In this document: positions 62,721-64,000 of the stretch, one piece after another | Layout of the letters: every line of letters begins with the position of its first letter | Position numbering within the stretch: the stretch's first letter is position 1 | Assembly (NCBI RefSeq): GCF_007748195.1 | Contig: NZ_CP037920.1 | Location: 3,597,501-3,661,500 of the forward strand | Reading direction: 5' to 3' | Source of the DNA: Gimesia aquarii | GTDB taxonomy: Bacteria > Planctomycetota > Planctomycetia > Planctomycetales > Planctomycetaceae | DNA: 64,000 bases | Position numbers and translations under genes: made by a program | Notes under the pieces: model-generated | Databases searched by the model: none | What the model saw: the letters and a program-made list of their open reading frames with translations, nothing else | Told to the model about the DNA's origin: nothing

Positions 62721-64000
62721 GTGATTCAAAGAAATTCTGAACCAAAGAAGAATGTGGTTGTCATTGGCAACGGCATGGTGGGGTTACGGCTGTGTGAACA
62801 ACTGGTTGAGAAAGACCAGCAACAGCAATTTAAGATTGTAACATTCTGTGAAGAACCACGTGCTGCATATGACCGTGTGGGATTAACACAATTTTTCGCT
62901 CATAATGATGCAGAAAAATTAATGTTGGCTCGTCAAGAATGGTACTCGGAAAATGACATCGATCTCCATTTAGCAGACCGTGCAGTCAGTATTGATAGAC
63001 AAACTAAAATTGTCCGTTCCCAAAAGGGTATTGAGATACCTTATGATAAGGTGATCATCGCAACAGGGTCCTATCCTTTCATACCAGAAGTTCCTGGAAT
63101 CAAAAACCGAGGAGTCTTTGTATATCGTACAATTAACGACTTGGAATCGATCATAGACTACGCGAAACATTCGAAGCGGGTAGCAGTGATTGGAGGTGGG
63201 CTCCTGGGCTTGGAAGCAGCAAAAGCAGCACTGGATCTGGGCCTGGAAACACATGTATTGGAGTTTGCTCCACGTTTAATGCCGCGACAAATTGATGACG
63301 CCGGTTCAAAAATTCTGATTCAAAAAATTGAGGAATTGGGAGTTCGCGTCCATCTGAATAAAGCTACCAACGAAGTGTTGGGAGAATCCAAAGTGACGGG
63401 GATTCAATTTCAAGATGGCGAAGTGCTGGATGTTGACATGATTATCGTCTCAGCCGGTATTCGTCCTCGTGATGAGTTAGCTCGTGAATGCAATCTTGAA
63501 GTGGGAGAACGAGGGGGGATCCTCGTCAACGATTTTCTACAGACCTCTGATCCCGACATATATGCTGTAGGAGAAGTCGCCTTACATTCAGGAATGGTGT
63601 ATGGTCTCGTTGCACCTGGATATCAAATGGCAGAGGTGGCGGCAGCTCACTTATGTAGTATCGATCTAAAATTCGAGGGAAGCGACCTTTCCACTAAGTT
63701 AAAGTTAATGGGCGTGGATGTTGCCAGCTTTGGTGATTATGAAGCCGATCCCAAAAATTCGAAAAGCCTCACTTTTGAAGATCCTTTTGCAGGCGTCTAT
63801 AAAAAATTAGTTTTTAATTCCGATGGGACCAACCTCCTGGGGGGCATTTTAATCGGCGATGCTTCTGATTATGGCAGTTTGTCGATGCTGACTAAGACCG
63901 ATGGTGTGTTACCTTGCAGCCCACATGAACTCGTCGTTGGCTCCAATAGTGGCATTCCGGGAGGTAGCATTGCAGAGATGCCAGACGAAGGGCAGGTCTG
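62721..64000 (+). CDS. nirB: assimilatory nitrite reductase large subunit NirB, 5' part
   Basis: Open from a GTG at 62721 (AAAGGTGG eight bases upstream) to the window end, 426 codons without a stop. The FAD domain has VVVIGNGMVGLRLCEQL; the NAD(P)H domain has VAVIGGGLLGLEAAKAALDLG and ATGSYPFIPEVPG. EEPRAAYDRVGLTQFF and VNDFLQTSDPDIYAVGEVALH are NirB/NasC elements. GVDVASFGDYEADP and LGGILIGDASDYGSLSML fit the start of the region after the FAD domain. The siroheme and [4Fe-4S] part lies beyond the window. It should reduce nitrite to ammonium. Confidence 0.93.
   Translation, partial: MIQRNSEPKKNVVVIGNGMVGLRLCEQLVEKDQQQQFKIVTFCEEPRAAYDRVGLTQFFAHNDAEKLMLARQEWYSENDIDLHLADRAVSIDRQTKIVRSQKGIEIPYDKVIIATGSYPFIPEVPGIKNRGVFVYRTINDLESIIDYAKHSKRVAVIGGGLLGLEAAKAALDLGLETHVLEFAPRLMPRQIDDAGSKILIQKIEELGVRVHLNKATNEVLGESKVTGIQFQDGEVLDVDMIIVSAGIRPRDELARECNLEVGERGGILVNDFLQTSDPDIYAVGEVALHSGMVYGLVAPGYQMAEVAAAHLCSIDLKFEGSDLSTKLKLMGVDVASFGDYEADPKNSKSLTFEDPFAGVYKKLVFNSDGTNLLGGILIGDASDYGSLSMLTKTDGVLPCSPHELVVGSNSGIPGGSIAEMPDEGQV

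Noticed and set aside
1-64000. CRISPR arrays, tRNA/rRNA genes, prophage or insertion sequences
   Set aside because: No regular direct repeats, cloverleaf sequences, transposase or phage genes were seen on reading both strands.

Overview
The window reads as chromosomal DNA from a planctomycete, most likely of the Gimesia/Planctomyces type. The signs are a DUF1559 pseudopilin-like protein with its partner lipoprotein, a Cys-type sulfatase, secreted cytochrome and DUF3352-like proteins, a zinc-ribbon Ser/Thr kinase, an ECF sigma factor with a large membrane partner, and mostly short operons. The genus is an inference; no rRNA or marker set is present. I found no tRNA, rRNA, CRISPR array, prophage or insertion sequence.

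Layout. 1-726: 3'-truncated secreted glycosidase-like gene. 884-7848: peptide-type ABC transporter of Yej-like architecture (fused double ATPase, lipoprotein binding protein, two permeases) with a CAP-domain gene inside it. 7859-12338 (minus): TgpA-like transglutaminase, DUF58 protein and a stand-alone GGQ release-factor-like protein. 12505-17764: leucine-rich lipoprotein, sulfatase, PLD-like protein, epimerase, miaB. 17857-21598: small membrane protein, efp, divergent epmB and murD; efp and epmB make up the substrate and one enzyme of EF-P beta-lysylation. 21787-30306: sodium:solute symporter, Cys-rich secreted protein, C-terminal-heme lipoprotein, trypsin-like protease, DUF3352-like protein and EF-hand protein. 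30310-34718: lipid-type methyltransferase plus class IV aminotransferase, PLA2-like protein, beta-hydroxyacid dehydrogenase, dapA.

34852-39573 is the least ordinary part. It holds a GspE/PilB-like protein that has lost both Walker A and Walker B catalytic residues. Two paralogous 77-residue exported proteins follow, flanking an ECF sigma factor translationally coupled to a membrane protein. A nested inverted repeat and a strong terminator close the region. 39604-48974: a pyruvate/indolepyruvate decarboxylase-like enzyme, a 1240-residue secreted protein, a lipoprotein built of five repeats, and phosphofructokinase. 49323-58658: HtrA-like protease, rpmA away from rplU, a secreted protein, Ser/Thr kinase, CPBP protease, di-heme cytochrome, and the DUF1559/lipoprotein pair. 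58715-64000: PIG-L deacetylase, nadA, and a nitrate transporter-nirB operon preceded by a perfect sigma-54 promoter motif with a palindrome about 80 bp upstream.

Cell-wall and amino-acid biosynthesis (murD, dapA), translation (efp, epmB, miaB, rpmA, RF-like) and nitrogen assimilation genes are recognisable. The rest is largely a planctomycete secretome. Start codons were chosen by Shine-Dalgarno spacing and family N-termini and are noted where ambiguous.
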